Source of the DNA: Dyadobacter soli
Lineage (GTDB): Bacteria; Bacteroidota; Bacteroidia; Cytophagales; Spirosomataceae
Direction of reading: 5' to 3'
Assembly: GCF_900101885.1 (NCBI RefSeq)
Contig: NZ_FNAN01000017.1
Location: 160,498-224,497, forward strand
Length of the DNA stretch: 64,000 nt
Below the pieces are notes generated by a model. That model was not told where the DNA came from. It was given only the letters and a program-made list of their open reading frames with translations, and did not search any database. Below are positions 9,489 through 17,312 of the stretch, piece by piece; position 1 is the stretch's first letter, and every line of letters begins with the position of its first letter. A program made the translations under genes and the position numbers.

Positions 9489-9905
9489 ATGATGGAAACA
9501 ATGACCGAAAACAAAGCAGTCGTCCGCCGCTTCAACCAGGAAGTAATCGCCGAAGGTAATCTTGAAAGCTTCAAAGCGCTGATGGACGAACAATTTATCA
9601 ATCGCTCTGCACCTGAGGGTATGGATAACGGCCCGGCAGGTATGATTTACTTTTTCAATGAAATCCTTCGCCCGGCAATGCCTGACATCCATGTAACCAT
9701 CCACCAGCAGATTTCAGAAGGTGATTTGGTGACAACGCGCAAAACAATTAGCGGAACTCAAAGCGGAGCCCTTTTAGGTATCCCGGCTACGGGACGGGCA
9801 GTTAACATTGACGTGATTGATATCGTCAGGGTAAAAGACGGCAAGTATTTTGAACACTGGGGGATCACCTCGCTCCCGGAGGTATTATCTCAACTCCAAA
9901 ACTAG
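9489..9905 (+). CDS. SnoaL-like ester cyclase family protein
   Basis: About 138 residues from the ATG at 9489; the upstream in-frame start at 9465 adds eight residues unlike the family. The pattern NKAVVRRFNQEVIAEGNLE, LMDEQFINRSAP, then GDLVTTRKTISGTQ and VIDIVRVKDGKYFEHWG is typical of the SnoaL-like polyketide cyclase/ester cyclase fold. Function in this family ranges from cyclase to unknown small-molecule binding, so no reaction is claimed. It lies 72 bases after the AraC gene, whose product may control it. Confidence 0.82.
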   Translation: MMETMTENKAVVRRFNQEVIAEGNLESFKALMDEQFINRSAPEGMDNGPAGMIYFFNEILRPAMPDIHVTIHQQISEGDLVTTRKTISGTQSGALLGIPATGRAVNIDVIDIVRVKDGKYFEHWGITSLPEVLSQLQN

Positions 9906-9926
9906 GGTACCGTCAACCAGCATTTG

Positions 9927-9972
9927 AACTCCTGCTAGCGTTCGGAAACGGACCGTCGGCGGGAGTTTCTGT
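9927..9972 (+). terminator. Possible terminator after the SnoaL-like gene
   Basis: AACTCCTGC pairs with GCGGGAGTT across a 23-base loop, with one wobble pair. The T-rich tail is weak, so the call is tentative. Confidence 0.3.
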
Positions 9973-9999
9973 TTGACATATGCACCCACAATCCTGAGA

Positions 10000-10014
10000 A
10001 AATTCTCCTTAGGA
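10000..10014. repeat. Imperfect repeat, copy 2, within a palindrome
   Basis: AAATTCTCCTTAGGA here matches 7643-7657 with one difference. The site is itself part of a dyad: ATCCT GAGAA on the left (9991-10000) and TTCTC plus AGGAT on the right. That suggests a regulator-binding site ahead of the small gene at 10066. Confidence 0.35.
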
Positions 10015-10065
10015 TCGTTTCAGACGCATTTTATAAATTTGGAAGATCAAAATTAAATCCAAAAC

Positions 10066-10344
10066 ATGATGAACGCGAAAGAACTGGTAAGTGTGTATGA
10101 TACCATCATGAGTATCCCCGGCATGAATGATCCGATAAAGATCGACTTAAAAATCAGTCGGAGAAATGTATTGCTGTTGAGCCAGGCAATCAACAAGGCT
10201 TTATCGTCGGAGGCATCCGCCGACTCAGTAAACTTGATTGACATTTGTTCGCCCGAATCGAAGGAGGAACTGACCACATTTTCAAACGAGTGCTTGCTTA
10301 AGTCGGGATTGAATGAGCTGAACGACCGCCTTTCTAAACTTTGA
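10066..10344 (+). CDS. Small hypothetical protein
   Basis: 92 residues with adjacent ATG codons at 10066 and 10069. The product is helical and mildly acidic, with no signal peptide, membrane segment or recognised motif. Codon use fits a real gene, and the reverse-strand frame over it is a shadow. It stands alone between the SnoaL-like gene and an unknown 208-residue gene. No function is suggested. Confidence 0.55.
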   Translation: MMNAKELVSVYDTIMSIPGMNDPIKIDLKISRRNVLLLSQAINKALSSEASADSVNLIDICSPESKEELTTFSNECLLKSGLNELNDRLSKL

Positions 10345-10461
10345 CCTCAGAGTATGAGTAATTTACAAATGCTAATCGAAGTTTGGTAGTCGACAGAGAA
10401 AATTTAATGTGGCTGTGACTTGAGTCTATGAATAGAAAAAGATACTTTTGAGATCATGTAA

Positions 10462-11088
10462 ATGATACTGAAAATATCTTCAAACTTTCTTCATCAACAA
10501 ACTTCTAATATCATGGACTCAGTGCTTCAAACAACTGACAAGGAGATATTTCGGATAATTGGTATCTCTGATGCCGACTTCGAGAAAATCGACAACTCTG
10601 ATTGGATTTGGTCGGTTTATCCGTTTGAAGCTGGGGATGAGAGGCCTATTGCAGCGTTCTCTGAATTTGCAAGTGCTTTCAAACTGGCGTGCCGGTTAAA
10701 CGATTTCGTTGAAGGTGGTATGGGGGTTAAGCCAATTCTCAGAACTGAAACCGATATCCAGCTTGACCGATATCATCAACTGATTGAGGTAGGCATGACA
10801 CCTTTCTTGATCCGTCTGAAAAGCCAGGGAGGCGAATTGGAAGTGATTGATGGTGTCAGCAATAATCTGGATGAAATCAGCCTGGAAAACAATATTTCGG
10901 AGCTCGTAACAAATTTGAAATTCAGAAGGAGAATTGGTTGGGAGTTTGATCTCGTTGGAACGTTTTGGGCTCCGAGCCGTCGACTAGCGATCAAAAAGGC
11001 TAGGACATTCAGTGCAATGATTTCCGAATTACAGGACCGAGTGCCCGGGTTGTTTGAGAAGGCAATTCTGTCTTACAGTCATTCGTAA
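10462..11088 (+). CDS. Hypothetical protein
   Basis: 208 residues from the first ATG. The Met at 10513 (MDSVLQTTDKEIFRI) may be the real start, since the preceding 17 residues are poorly protein-like. The protein is soluble and alpha/beta, with WIWSVYPFEAGDERPIAAF near the start and a central beta-rich part. No family is recognised. It is followed convergently by an acetyltransferase gene 13 bases away. Confidence 0.6.
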   Translation: MILKISSNFLHQQTSNIMDSVLQTTDKEIFRIIGISDADFEKIDNSDWIWSVYPFEAGDERPIAAFSEFASAFKLACRLNDFVEGGMGVKPILRTETDIQLDRYHQLIEVGMTPFLIRLKSQGGELEVIDGVSNNLDEISLENNISELVTNLKFRRRIGWEFDLVGTFWAPSRRLAIKKARTFSAMISELQDRVPGLFEKAILSYSHS

Positions 11089-11101
11089 GTTTGAATTATG
11101 G

Positions 11102-11605
11102 TCAATTCCACTTTTTCTCCCAATCATTGCGATCGAGTTGGTAGACTGCGCAAAAGTCCTTATCGAACGTGCGGTTTTCAACAAAAGAAAAGCCTAGTTT
11201 TTCATAAAATTTTCTGGCTCTCACATTGGATGCAAGTGGATCGATGATAATTGCCGTCACTTCGGGCGATGCGAAACAGCGGGCAATGGCCTGATGCATC
11301 ATTTCAGTACCATGACCTTCACCGAGGTCACTAGCCTCACCAATCCAAATATCTATCGCGCGAAGGTTAGGGGCTACATTGCCCCAATAATGTCCATCTT
11401 CTATTAAAGGATCAATGATTTGCACAAAACCGATCGGGCGACCGTCCAGCTCGGCAATTAGTTGCTCGCGCCATGGAGGGCAGCGCAGCAGTTCGGTCTC
11501 CCATCCCCAATCGTCGTTCGGATCGGAAGCAACCGTATGAGGTTGTTCGTCCCAATGTTGTAGCAACGTCAGATCATCAATTCTTGCGGCTCGGAAATCA
11601 ATCAT
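11102..11605 (-). CDS. GNAT acetyltransferase resembling aminoglycoside 6'-acetyltransferases
   Basis: 167 residues. The order DLTLLQHWDEQPH, ELDGRPIGFVQIIDP, DIWIGEASDLGEGHGTEMM, then DPLASNVRARKFYEKLGFSF is the layout of the AAC(6')-I group of GNAT enzymes. The GEGHGTEMM stretch is the acetyl-CoA loop. Close relatives modify aminoglycosides at the 6' amine, but many members of this group have other amine substrates, so a resistance role is an inference only. The neighbour 87 bases upstream is divergent. Confidence 0.78.
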   Translation of the reverse strand: MIDFRAARIDDLTLLQHWDEQPHTVASDPNDDWGWETELLRCPPWREQLIAELDGRPIGFVQIIDPLIEDGHYWGNVAPNLRAIDIWIGEASDLGEGHGTEMMHQAIARCFASPEVTAIIIDPLASNVRARKFYEKLGFSFVENRTFDKDFCAVYQLDRNDWEKKWN

Positions 11606-11691
11606 GGTGGTTTTCTATTTGCTTTTGCTGTCTCGGAAATAGCATTTGCCAAGATACATCCATCTGGCAGAGTATTTTATATAGAAGCTGT

Positions 11692-12069
11692 ATGAAAACA
11701 CTATTCGGAATAATGATGATCGCAATAATCGCAGCTGAGTCTCCGCGCCAAGTTTTGCTTTTCTACACAAACAGCGGTTTAGAAAAGCAGAAATCACAGA
11801 TGGCGATCCTGGATGCACGTCGAAAAGACATTCGGGAGCGTGATATCAAGGTATCCCAATATTCATCCACTTGGAACGATTTGTCCGAATGGAAAAAGTG
11901 GGACGTCGATAGTGTCAATGCATTCACTTTCATATTAGTAGGCCGTGACGGAGGCGAAAAGTTGAGGTCGAGTGAAGTGGTGAGTGCTGAGAAGCTATTT
12001 GGGCTGATTGATGCGATGCCGATGCGAAAAGATGAGATGAGAAGAAATGAAAACAATAAGCCCAGGTAG
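11692..12069 (+). CDS. DUF4174 domain protein
   Basis: 125 residues from the ATG at 11692; the longer frame from 11473 lies over the divergent GNAT gene and is not coding. The features RQVLLFYTNSGLEKQKSQMAI, the RDIKV strand, then FILVGRDGGEKLRSSE and LFGLIDAMPMRKDEM are the hallmarks of the DUF4174 family, a thioredoxin-like fold often exported. The N-terminal MKTLFGIMMIAIIAA is a short signal-like stretch. The cellular role is unknown. The next gene starts six bases after the stop. Confidence 0.8.
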   Translation: MKTLFGIMMIAIIAAESPRQVLLFYTNSGLEKQKSQMAILDARRKDIRERDIKVSQYSSTWNDLSEWKKWDVDSVNAFTFILVGRDGGEKLRSSEVVSAEKLFGLIDAMPMRKDEMRRNENNKPR

Positions 12070-12075
12070 GAACGA

Positions 12076-12420
12076 ATGGGTAAGCGACGACCAAAAGAAA
12101 CTCCATCTTACTTGAACTTTGACGAGGAGGCCTATTCCTGGAAGCCGGATGTCGATTATAAAAAGCATCCGGAGCTGTACCGCGTCGGCAGAGGCGAGCA
12201 GGGTGTTTTGATTTGCGAGCCCTACAAATCGGAGATCGGCCAGTTCTGGCGATTTAAGACCAAGGCTATTGCAGAGGAAAGCAGTAGCTTCAGAAAATAC
12301 TGCGTTCGCAAATCATCGAAATATGCCTGTGAAACCGGGGAAATTGCTAGTGTAGCGACTAGGGGCTGGCTCATCAGAATCGGGCTAGGTTGGGAAAGAT
12401 TTTTAGATTTCCTTATTTGA
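12076..12420 (+). CDS. Truncated DUF4385 protein
   Basis: 114 residues. The N-terminal 75 residues (KKHPELYRVGRGEQGVLICEPYKSE, split here for length as HPELYRVGRG and GVLICEPYKSE, then FWRFKT) are unmistakable DUF4385. The family continues for another 60-70 residues with a DFVGMDMARKF-type motif. That part is missing. Residues after about 78 are unrelated in all three forward frames, so the C-terminus was lost by deletion or recombination rather than by a simple frameshift. The end overlaps the convergent NTF2-like gene by eight bases. The gene is probably inactive. Confidence 0.7.
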   Translation: MGKRRPKETPSYLNFDEEAYSWKPDVDYKKHPELYRVGRGEQGVLICEPYKSEIGQFWRFKTKAIAEESSSFRKYCVRKSSKYACETGEIASVATRGWLIRIGLGWERFLDFLI

Positions 12421-12757
12421 TCTCAATGACAAATGCGGTCAATTCAGCCATCTTTCCATCTTCGAACCGCCAGACGTCGCAGTATGAATAATGTAACAGT
12501 ATTCCGTCCCGGCCCTTCAAATCGATTTTGCCGACCGCTGTAACGTAGTCGCCTTCTGCGATCAGGGTTTCGACATCAAACTTCGGCGGCTCCAAATAGG
12601 TGTCAGTCAAATACTGCCGCACAGCTGCCTTGCTGCTCAATGTCTGCTCTCCGACGAAATTCCATACGACGGTATCTATACAGAATGCTAAAAATCCTTC
12701 GTTATCACCCCTCATTACTGCGGCATTAGCTGCCAGTAAGACATCTTTGTTTCCCAT
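12413..12757 (-). CDS. NTF2-like/SnoaL-like protein
   Basis: 114 residues from the ATG at 12757; upstream in-frame TTG starts add an unlikely leader. The pattern LLAANAAVMRGDNEGFLAFC, then VVWNFVGEQTLSSKAAVRQYL, AEGDYVTAVGKIDLK and YCDVWRFEDGKMAELTAFV is that of the SnoaL/NTF2 fold, usually a cone-shaped pocket binding a small molecule. Function is unknown. The gene is divergent from arsR, with about 145 bp between the two start codons. Confidence 0.8.
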   Translation of the reverse strand: MGNKDVLLAANAAVMRGDNEGFLAFCIDTVVWNFVGEQTLSSKAAVRQYLTDTYLEPPKFDVETLIAEGDYVTAVGKIDLKGRDGILLHYSYCDVWRFEDGKMAELTAFVIEIK

Positions 12758-12858
12758 TTTAGCGAAGACGTTTATTTGATATTCTAAATGAAAGATCTGT
12801 ACCAACAACAACGCTTGCCATCAAAGCAGATTCCACGCAACCGGTCAAAAAAATATAA

Positions 12859-12897
12859 ATCGTAATATTGCGATTTATATTTTTTGTCTTATGTTTG
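12859..12897 (+). promoter_or_regulatory. arsR promoter with ArsR operator
   Basis: A near-perfect dyad, ATCGTAATATTGCGAT at 12859-12874, sits inside longer AT-rich arms (AAATATAAATCG with CGATTTATATTT). A Bacteroidota -7 box, TATGTTTG, is at 12890-12897 with ATTG 19 bases upstream at 12867-12870. The dyad covers the -33 element, which fits repression by ArsR. Expected transcription start is almost at the ATG (12902), so the message may be leaderless. Confidence 0.7.
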
Positions 12898-12901
12898 CAC
12901 T

Positions 12902-13231
12902 ATGGGACTTACAAAAACTGAAATATTCACCGAAGAACAGAACCGCATTGCCGACTTGGCCAAGGCATTCGCGCATCCCGCGCGGGTGGCGATCTTACAG
13001 CTGCTGGTCGCCCGCAAAGCCTGTGTTTGTGGCGATCTGGTGGATGAGCTGGAACTCGCTCAGGCGACGGTCTCGCAACATTTGAAAGAATTGAAGCGGA
13101 TTGGGATTATCCAAGGCGAAATCAACCCGCCGCGCGTTTGTTATTGTATTAATCCGCCGGTATGGGAAGAGGCCCGGCAAGCATTCGGCTCGGTGCTGGA
13201 ATCATTCGAGAGCGTCACCTGCTGCAATTAA
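12902..13231 (+). CDS. arsR: ArsR family arsenic-responsive repressor
   Basis: 109 residues from the ATG at 12902; the promoter -7 box lies just before it, which excludes the in-frame start at 12884. A winged helix-turn-helix is clear (AFAHPARVAILQLL, then LAQATVSQHLKELKRIGII). Cys41 and Cys43 in ACVCGDLV match the metalloid-sensing site of the ArsR group, and a Cys pair sits at the C-terminus (TCCN). It should release the operator when arsenite binds. It is the first gene of the arsenic module. Confidence 0.92.
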   Translation: MGLTKTEIFTEEQNRIADLAKAFAHPARVAILQLLVARKACVCGDLVDELELAQATVSQHLKELKRIGIIQGEINPPRVCYCINPPVWEEARQAFGSVLESFESVTCCN

Positions 13232-13255
13232 GCGGGTGTTTTTTTGAGTAAATCA

Positions 13256-13271
13256 ATCGTAATATTACAAT
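13256..13271. promoter_or_regulatory. Second ArsR operator
   Basis: ATCGTAATATTACAAT matches the arsR operator at 12859-12874 at 13 of 16 positions, with identical core AATATT. It lies 15 bases before the ATG of the DUF6428 gene. ArsR therefore probably controls both arsR and the four downstream genes. Confidence 0.65.
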
Positions 13272-13285
13272 AAAAATGTTGACTT

Positions 13286-13867
13286 ATGACGAATCCATCA
13301 AATCCAATTGCGCACCGCCCTATGACCTGGGGCGAGTTTAAAAGTACGCTCGAAGAAAACCCTGACCTGCACCTGCAATTCGAGTATGAAGCCGGTAAGT
13401 TTGTAGACAGCTCCTACCATATCACCGAAATTAAGCAGGCTCCGATTGTCTCGGTTGACTGCGGCGGAGTGATGAACAGCTGGACAGAAGTGATCGTGCA
13501 GTTATGGGAACCTTCCGTTAAAGAGGTCGAGCGTGCGATGAAAGTGGGCAAAGCACTCAAAATTGTCAGCCTTGTGGAGAAATCGTTGCAGCTAAATCCG
13601 AATGCAGTAGTGAAAATTGAATTTGGAAACTCAAAGTTCGACACGCGCCAAATGTATCCGGGAGAGTTTATTACCGACGAGGAAGCATTCACAGTAAATC
13701 TGGTTCCCGATTTCACCCAATGCAAAGCACTTACGCGCAATCAGAGCTGCGGAACGTCGCCCGCCGATGCATCCTGCTGCGGCCCGGCTGACAAAAAGGA
13801 GGAACCTCAGCTGGTTGTGGTCGGTGAGGAAGCGTCTTGTTGCACGCCGGGTGGCGGATGCTGTTAA
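13286..13867 (+). CDS. DUF6428 family protein with Cys-rich tail
   Basis: 193 residues. The body (RPMTWGEFKSTLEENPDLHL, VDCGGVMNSWTEVIVQLWEP, then VEKSLQLNPNAVVKIEFGN) matches the DUF6428 family, which is found in Bacteroidota arsenic operons. The last 50 residues hold about ten cysteines, including CC pairs and a terminal GGGCC, suited to binding arsenite or another soft metal. That role is an inference. An ArsR operator precedes it, and the GNAT gene follows after 25 bases. Confidence 0.8.
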   Translation: MTNPSNPIAHRPMTWGEFKSTLEENPDLHLQFEYEAGKFVDSSYHITEIKQAPIVSVDCGGVMNSWTEVIVQLWEPSVKEVERAMKVGKALKIVSLVEKSLQLNPNAVVKIEFGNSKFDTRQMYPGEFITDEEAFTVNLVPDFTQCKALTRNQSCGTSPADASCCGPADKKEEPQLVVVGEEASCCTPGGGCC

Positions 13868-13892
13868 TAAATCATCCTAAAACAGCATTTCG

Positions 13893-14387
13893 ATGACAAT
13901 CAGAGAACTTTTACCCGACGATTGGCCCGCCGTTCGGGAAATCTATGCTCAGGGTATCGCTACTGGCCAAGCAACGCTTGAAACAAGTCCGCCGGAATGG
14001 GAAGTGTGGGATCAGTCCCACGTAGCAAATCTCCGGTATGTAGCCTTCGCTGATCACGGCGAAGTCTCGGGCTGGGCTGCCTTAACGCCGGTTTCGGGCA
14101 GGTGCGTTTATGCCGGGGTTGCGGAAGTGAGCATTTACATAGCCGAAGCTTTCAGAGGACGAAAAGTAGGCGACCTGCTTTTAAAGCATTTGATCATTGA
14201 AAGTGAAGACAACGGGTATTGGACATTGCAGGCCGGTATTTTTCCAGAAAATCCCGCAAGTATCAGGCTCCATGAAAGCAATGGTTTCCGCATCATCGGC
14301 TACCGGGAAAAAATCGGTAAAATAAATGGTATCTGGCGGAATGTCAACCTGTTGGAGCGCAGAAGTAAAACCATAGGAATCAATTAA
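13893..14387 (+). CDS. ArsN-type GNAT acetyltransferase
   Basis: 164 residues. The sequence IRELLPDDWPAVREIYAQGI, ATLETSPPEWEVWD, then VAEVSIYIAEAFRGRKVGDLLLK and FPENPASIRLHESNGF is the phosphinothricin acetyltransferase pattern. Members encoded in ars operons (ArsN) acetylate organoarsenicals such as arsinothricin. The location between the DUF6428 gene and arsC supports such a role, but the substrate is inferred. The stop is six bases before arsC. Confidence 0.83.
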   Translation: MTIRELLPDDWPAVREIYAQGIATGQATLETSPPEWEVWDQSHVANLRYVAFADHGEVSGWAALTPVSGRCVYAGVAEVSIYIAEAFRGRKVGDLLLKHLIIESEDNGYWTLQAGIFPENPASIRLHESNGFRIIGYREKIGKINGIWRNVNLLERRSKTIGIN

Positions 14388-14393
14388 GTAAAC

Positions 14394-14807
14394 ATGAAAA
14401 AAGTTTTAGTGCTATGCACCGGTAACAGTTGCCGGAGCCAGATTGCAGAGGGTTATTTGAGGCATTTTGCGGGAGATAAAGCCACCATTTACAGTGCTGG
14501 GGTAGAAACACATGGGGTGAACCCCAAAGCCATCGCGATCATGGCGGAAGACGGGATCGATATTTCTCATCATACTTCCAATCACATCGATGAATACGGC
14601 GACATCGATTTTGATTTCGTCATCACAGTTTGTGATAACGCCAAAGAGCGCTGCCCTTACTTTCCTACCAACGCAAAGAAAATGCACCACAACTTTCCCG
14701 ATCCTGCCAAAGCAACGGGTACAGTGGAAGAGATCATGAATGAATTCAGGGCCGTTCGTGAGCAGGTGAAAGCGTACGCCGAAAACTTTGTAAAAGAAAA
14801 CCTATAA
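14394..14807 (+). CDS. arsC: Thioredoxin-type arsenate reductase
   Basis: 137 residues. The phosphatase-like loop CTGNSCRS gives Cys8 and Arg14. Cys80 and Cys87 (TVCDNAKERCP) sit exactly where the thioredoxin-linked ArsC enzymes place their relay pair. The enzyme reduces arsenate to arsenite in the cytoplasm. It is followed after three bases by the arsenite exporter gene, so the product of one step feeds the next. Confidence 0.92.
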   Translation: MKKVLVLCTGNSCRSQIAEGYLRHFAGDKATIYSAGVETHGVNPKAIAIMAEDGIDISHHTSNHIDEYGDIDFDFVITVCDNAKERCPYFPTNAKKMHHNFPDPAKATGTVEEIMNEFRAVREQVKAYAENFVKENL

Positions 14808-14810
14808 TCG

Positions 14811-15884
14811 ATGTCTGCCAACAACTGCGCCCCAGCGGCCAATCGCAAGAAACTCGGCTTTTTAGATCGCTACCTAACGCTTTGGATTTTCCTTGCAATG
14901 GCTTTGGGTATTATCCTTGGAAATGTTGTACCATCGGTGCCTGCCTATATCAACCGGTTTTCCAGTGGCACCACCAATATGCCGCTGGCAATAGGTTTGA
15001 TCCTGATGATGTATCCGCCGTTAGCCAAAGTGAAATATAACAAGATGGGCGAGGTATTTCGAAACACCCGGGTAATGACCGTTTCCCTTCTGCTGAACTG
15101 GATTGTCGGGCCAGTACTAATGTTCGTACTCGCGGTAGTCTTTCTGCCCAATCATCCTGAATACATGGTCGGATTGATACTGATTGGCCTGGCGCGTTGC
15201 ATAGCGATGGTATTGGTATGGAACGAGCTTGCGGAAGGTAGCCGGGAATATGCAGCCGGGTTGGTTGCCCTGAATAGCGTGTTTCAAGTGCTATTGTACA
15301 GTTTTTATACCTATTTCTTTATCACAATATTGCCGCCTTTAATCGGTCTGAAAGGGCTGACGGTCGACATAACGATCGGTGAAATTGCTTTGAGCGTCGG
15401 CATTTACCTGGGAATTCCGTTCGCGGCTGGCATGCTAAGTCGTATCGGACTGACCGCGTTGAAAGGTGAAAACTGGTATGAAACGAAATTCTTACCCATC
15501 ATCTCGCCGGTGACATTAATTGCGCTGCTGGCCACCATCGTTTTAATGTTCAGCCTAAAAGGTGAGCTGATCGTTCAGTTGCCCGGAGATGTACTTCTAA
15601 TTGCCATTCCACTCGTAATCTATTTTGTGATCATGTTCCTGGCGAGTTTCTTCATAGCAAAGTCACGCGGGGCTGATTACGCTCAGAATGCATCTATTGC
15701 GTTCACCGCTTCTGGCAACAACTTCGAATTAGCTATTGCTGTCACTATTGGCGTGTTTGGTATCAATTCGGGTCAGGCATTTGTTGGTGTGATTGGCCCG
15801 CTGGTAGAAGTACCGGCTTTGATTGCCCTGGTCAACGTAGCTTTCTGGCTGAGAGATAGATATTACAGATCAGCCATAATTTAG
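14811..15884 (+). CDS. acr3: ACR3 family arsenite efflux permease
   Basis: 357 residues with about ten membrane segments. The opening LGFLDRYLTLWIFLAMALG, the segment MMYPPLAKVKY, and the conserved Cys in LIGLARCIAMVLVWNELA are characteristic of the ACR3 family. It expels arsenite across the inner membrane. It is the last gene of the operon. A strong inverted repeat follows it. Confidence 0.93.
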   Translation: MSANNCAPAANRKKLGFLDRYLTLWIFLAMALGIILGNVVPSVPAYINRFSSGTTNMPLAIGLILMMYPPLAKVKYNKMGEVFRNTRVMTVSLLLNWIVGPVLMFVLAVVFLPNHPEYMVGLILIGLARCIAMVLVWNELAEGSREYAAGLVALNSVFQVLLYSFYTYFFITILPPLIGLKGLTVDITIGEIALSVGIYLGIPFAAGMLSRIGLTALKGENWYETKFLPIISPVTLIALLATIVLMFSLKGELIVQLPGDVLLIAIPLVIYFVIMFLASFFIAKSRGADYAQNASIAFTASGNNFELAIAVTIGVFGINSGQAFVGVIGPLVEVPALIALVNVAFWLRDRYYRSAII

Positions 15885-15903
15885 GGAAGCTTTTAATTAA
15901 GAT

Positions 15904-15949
15904 TTTGGTATCAGATTTGGTTTAAGCCGTCACCATTTCTGATACCAAA
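15904..15949. terminator. Bidirectional terminator between acr3 and the barrel gene
   Basis: Perfect 12-bp arms TTTGGTATCAGA (15904-15915) and TCTGATACCAAA (15938-15949) flank a 22-base loop between two convergent genes. The right arm overlaps the last codons of the leftward gene. Confidence 0.65.
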
Positions 15950-17267
15950 GCCGCGGAGCGAAAGATATCATTAAATAACTCCAAACCGGCACCTTCCCGG
16001 AATCCGGAACTTTGTTGAGCAGTTCCATGCGTTTATCAGCAATTGTAAAAGAAAACCCGTAAATGATTTCCAAGGCTTTGACCGGTTTGTAATTTAAGGA
16101 CAGATCACTTTCAAATCCCAGATAAGTCCCATCGATCGCCCGTTCGCCGGAGAGCAACGGATATTGCGAGTAAAATAAATGGGAATCCGCCCGAAGAGAT
16201 AGCTTCTTACCGGCCTGATGAATGATGAACAAATAGGGATTAACCAGACCTTTGTCGTTCACATCAGCAGGGAACCGGGTAAACAAATTCATATTGCCCA
16301 TGAATTTCCAGGCCACACCATAAAGCGGCACAAAAGACGCCGACACATTACCCGGAGTTCTGCTATTACTTCCACTCAATATTTCGGCACCCAGCCGGAA
16401 CAATGTTTTGCCTGTGTTCGCGCTGACTTCCGGCTGAATGTAATAGGCCCTGATTTTTTTCGACGCCGCATTTTGCCCGTATTGGTAGTACGCATTCACT
16501 GTTGCATAAAACCACTGTTTGCTGTATTCCAATCGCCCGCCATTGGTGATGCGCCGATAGTATTGCTGATCACCCGTTGCCCGACGGAATACATCCAGGG
16601 CATTGATGGTTGTCAGAGTAAACTGGTTTGTCAGTTTATGTTTGAGATGGTGGACAAACAAATATTTATAATTATGCGCAGCAACGGGTGAAAATGCGGG
16701 ATCAAAACGTTTGGCGTATGGCCTGGTAAAGGCAACGGTCAAATCTGTTTCAAGCTTCTTTTTATAAAGAAAACGGATGCCCTCATGCGAGCGGCTTTGC
16801 TGTCCCCAGGGGGCTGCTGAGAATATTCTGCCATTGTCGAGCGATAATGCCTGCCTGCCGATCCGAACAGAAAGGTACTTTGAAATGCCAGGTTCTGCAT
16901 ATGCCTCGAAAAAATTCAGGTTGCCTACCTCGGAGAATCGACCAGATTTACCCCAAACATGGATTTCCTGTGGAGAGGCGTGGAGCCTGAGGCGATTTGT
17001 ACGGTATGTAATGCTAAGACGATTTCGCTGTGTTGCGAATAATTCCGGCATGACGGTATCGGCAGGCGTCCACATGAAATTATCGCGGTATTCAGCGCGT
17101 GGTCGCACTTCGAAGTCGATTATCAGTTCGCGACTTAAACTGTCACCAGACTGTGCATATAGGCTACGGGCAGTTAAAAGCAACACGAGAACTGTTGCCA
17201 AATATCGACTTCTTCTGATCTGCTTAAATTGGGAGCCCACTGAGACTGTTTCTCTTTGAGGGCGCAA
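15930..17267 (-). CDS. Outer-membrane beta-barrel of the alginate-export type
   Basis: 445 residues. An N-terminal signal peptide (RRSRYLATVLVLLLTARSLYAQ) precedes amphipathic strands such as RPRAEYRDNFMWTP and IRIGRQALSLDNGR-like segments (SVRIGRQALSLDNGRIF), ending in FAPRLWYQKW. The pattern matches the alginate-export/porin family of Gram-negative outer membranes. No in-frame ATG exists before the signal peptide. Candidates are the TTG at 17267 or a GTG at residue 10. The cargo is unknown; its position next to acr3 does not prove an arsenic role. Confidence 0.78.
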   Translation of the reverse strand: MRPQRETVSVGSQFKQIRRSRYLATVLVLLLTARSLYAQSGDSLSRELIIDFEVRPRAEYRDNFMWTPADTVMPELFATQRNRLSITYRTNRLRLHASPQEIHVWGKSGRFSEVGNLNFFEAYAEPGISKYLSVRIGRQALSLDNGRIFSAAPWGQQSRSHEGIRFLYKKKLETDLTVAFTRPYAKRFDPAFSPVAAHNYKYLFVHHLKHKLTNQFTLTTINALDVFRRATGDQQYYRRITNGGRLEYSKQWFYATVNAYYQYGQNAASKKIRAYYIQPEVSANTGKTLFRLGAEILSGSNSRTPGNVSASFVPLYGVAWKFMGNMNLFTRFPADVNDKGLVNPYLFIIHQAGKKLSLRADSHLFYSQYPLLSGERAIDGTYLGFESDLSLNYKPVKALEIIYGFSFTIADKRMELLNKVPDSGKVPVWSYLMISFAPRLWYQKW

Positions 17268-17312
17268 ACTACTGAAAAGAAATTGACATTGTCTATATTC
17301 TAAATAGGATAA

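Noticed and set aside
11473..11691. N-terminal extension of the DUF4174 gene
   Set aside because: It lies antisense to the GNAT gene and has no family match; the ATG at 11692 gives the family-like start.
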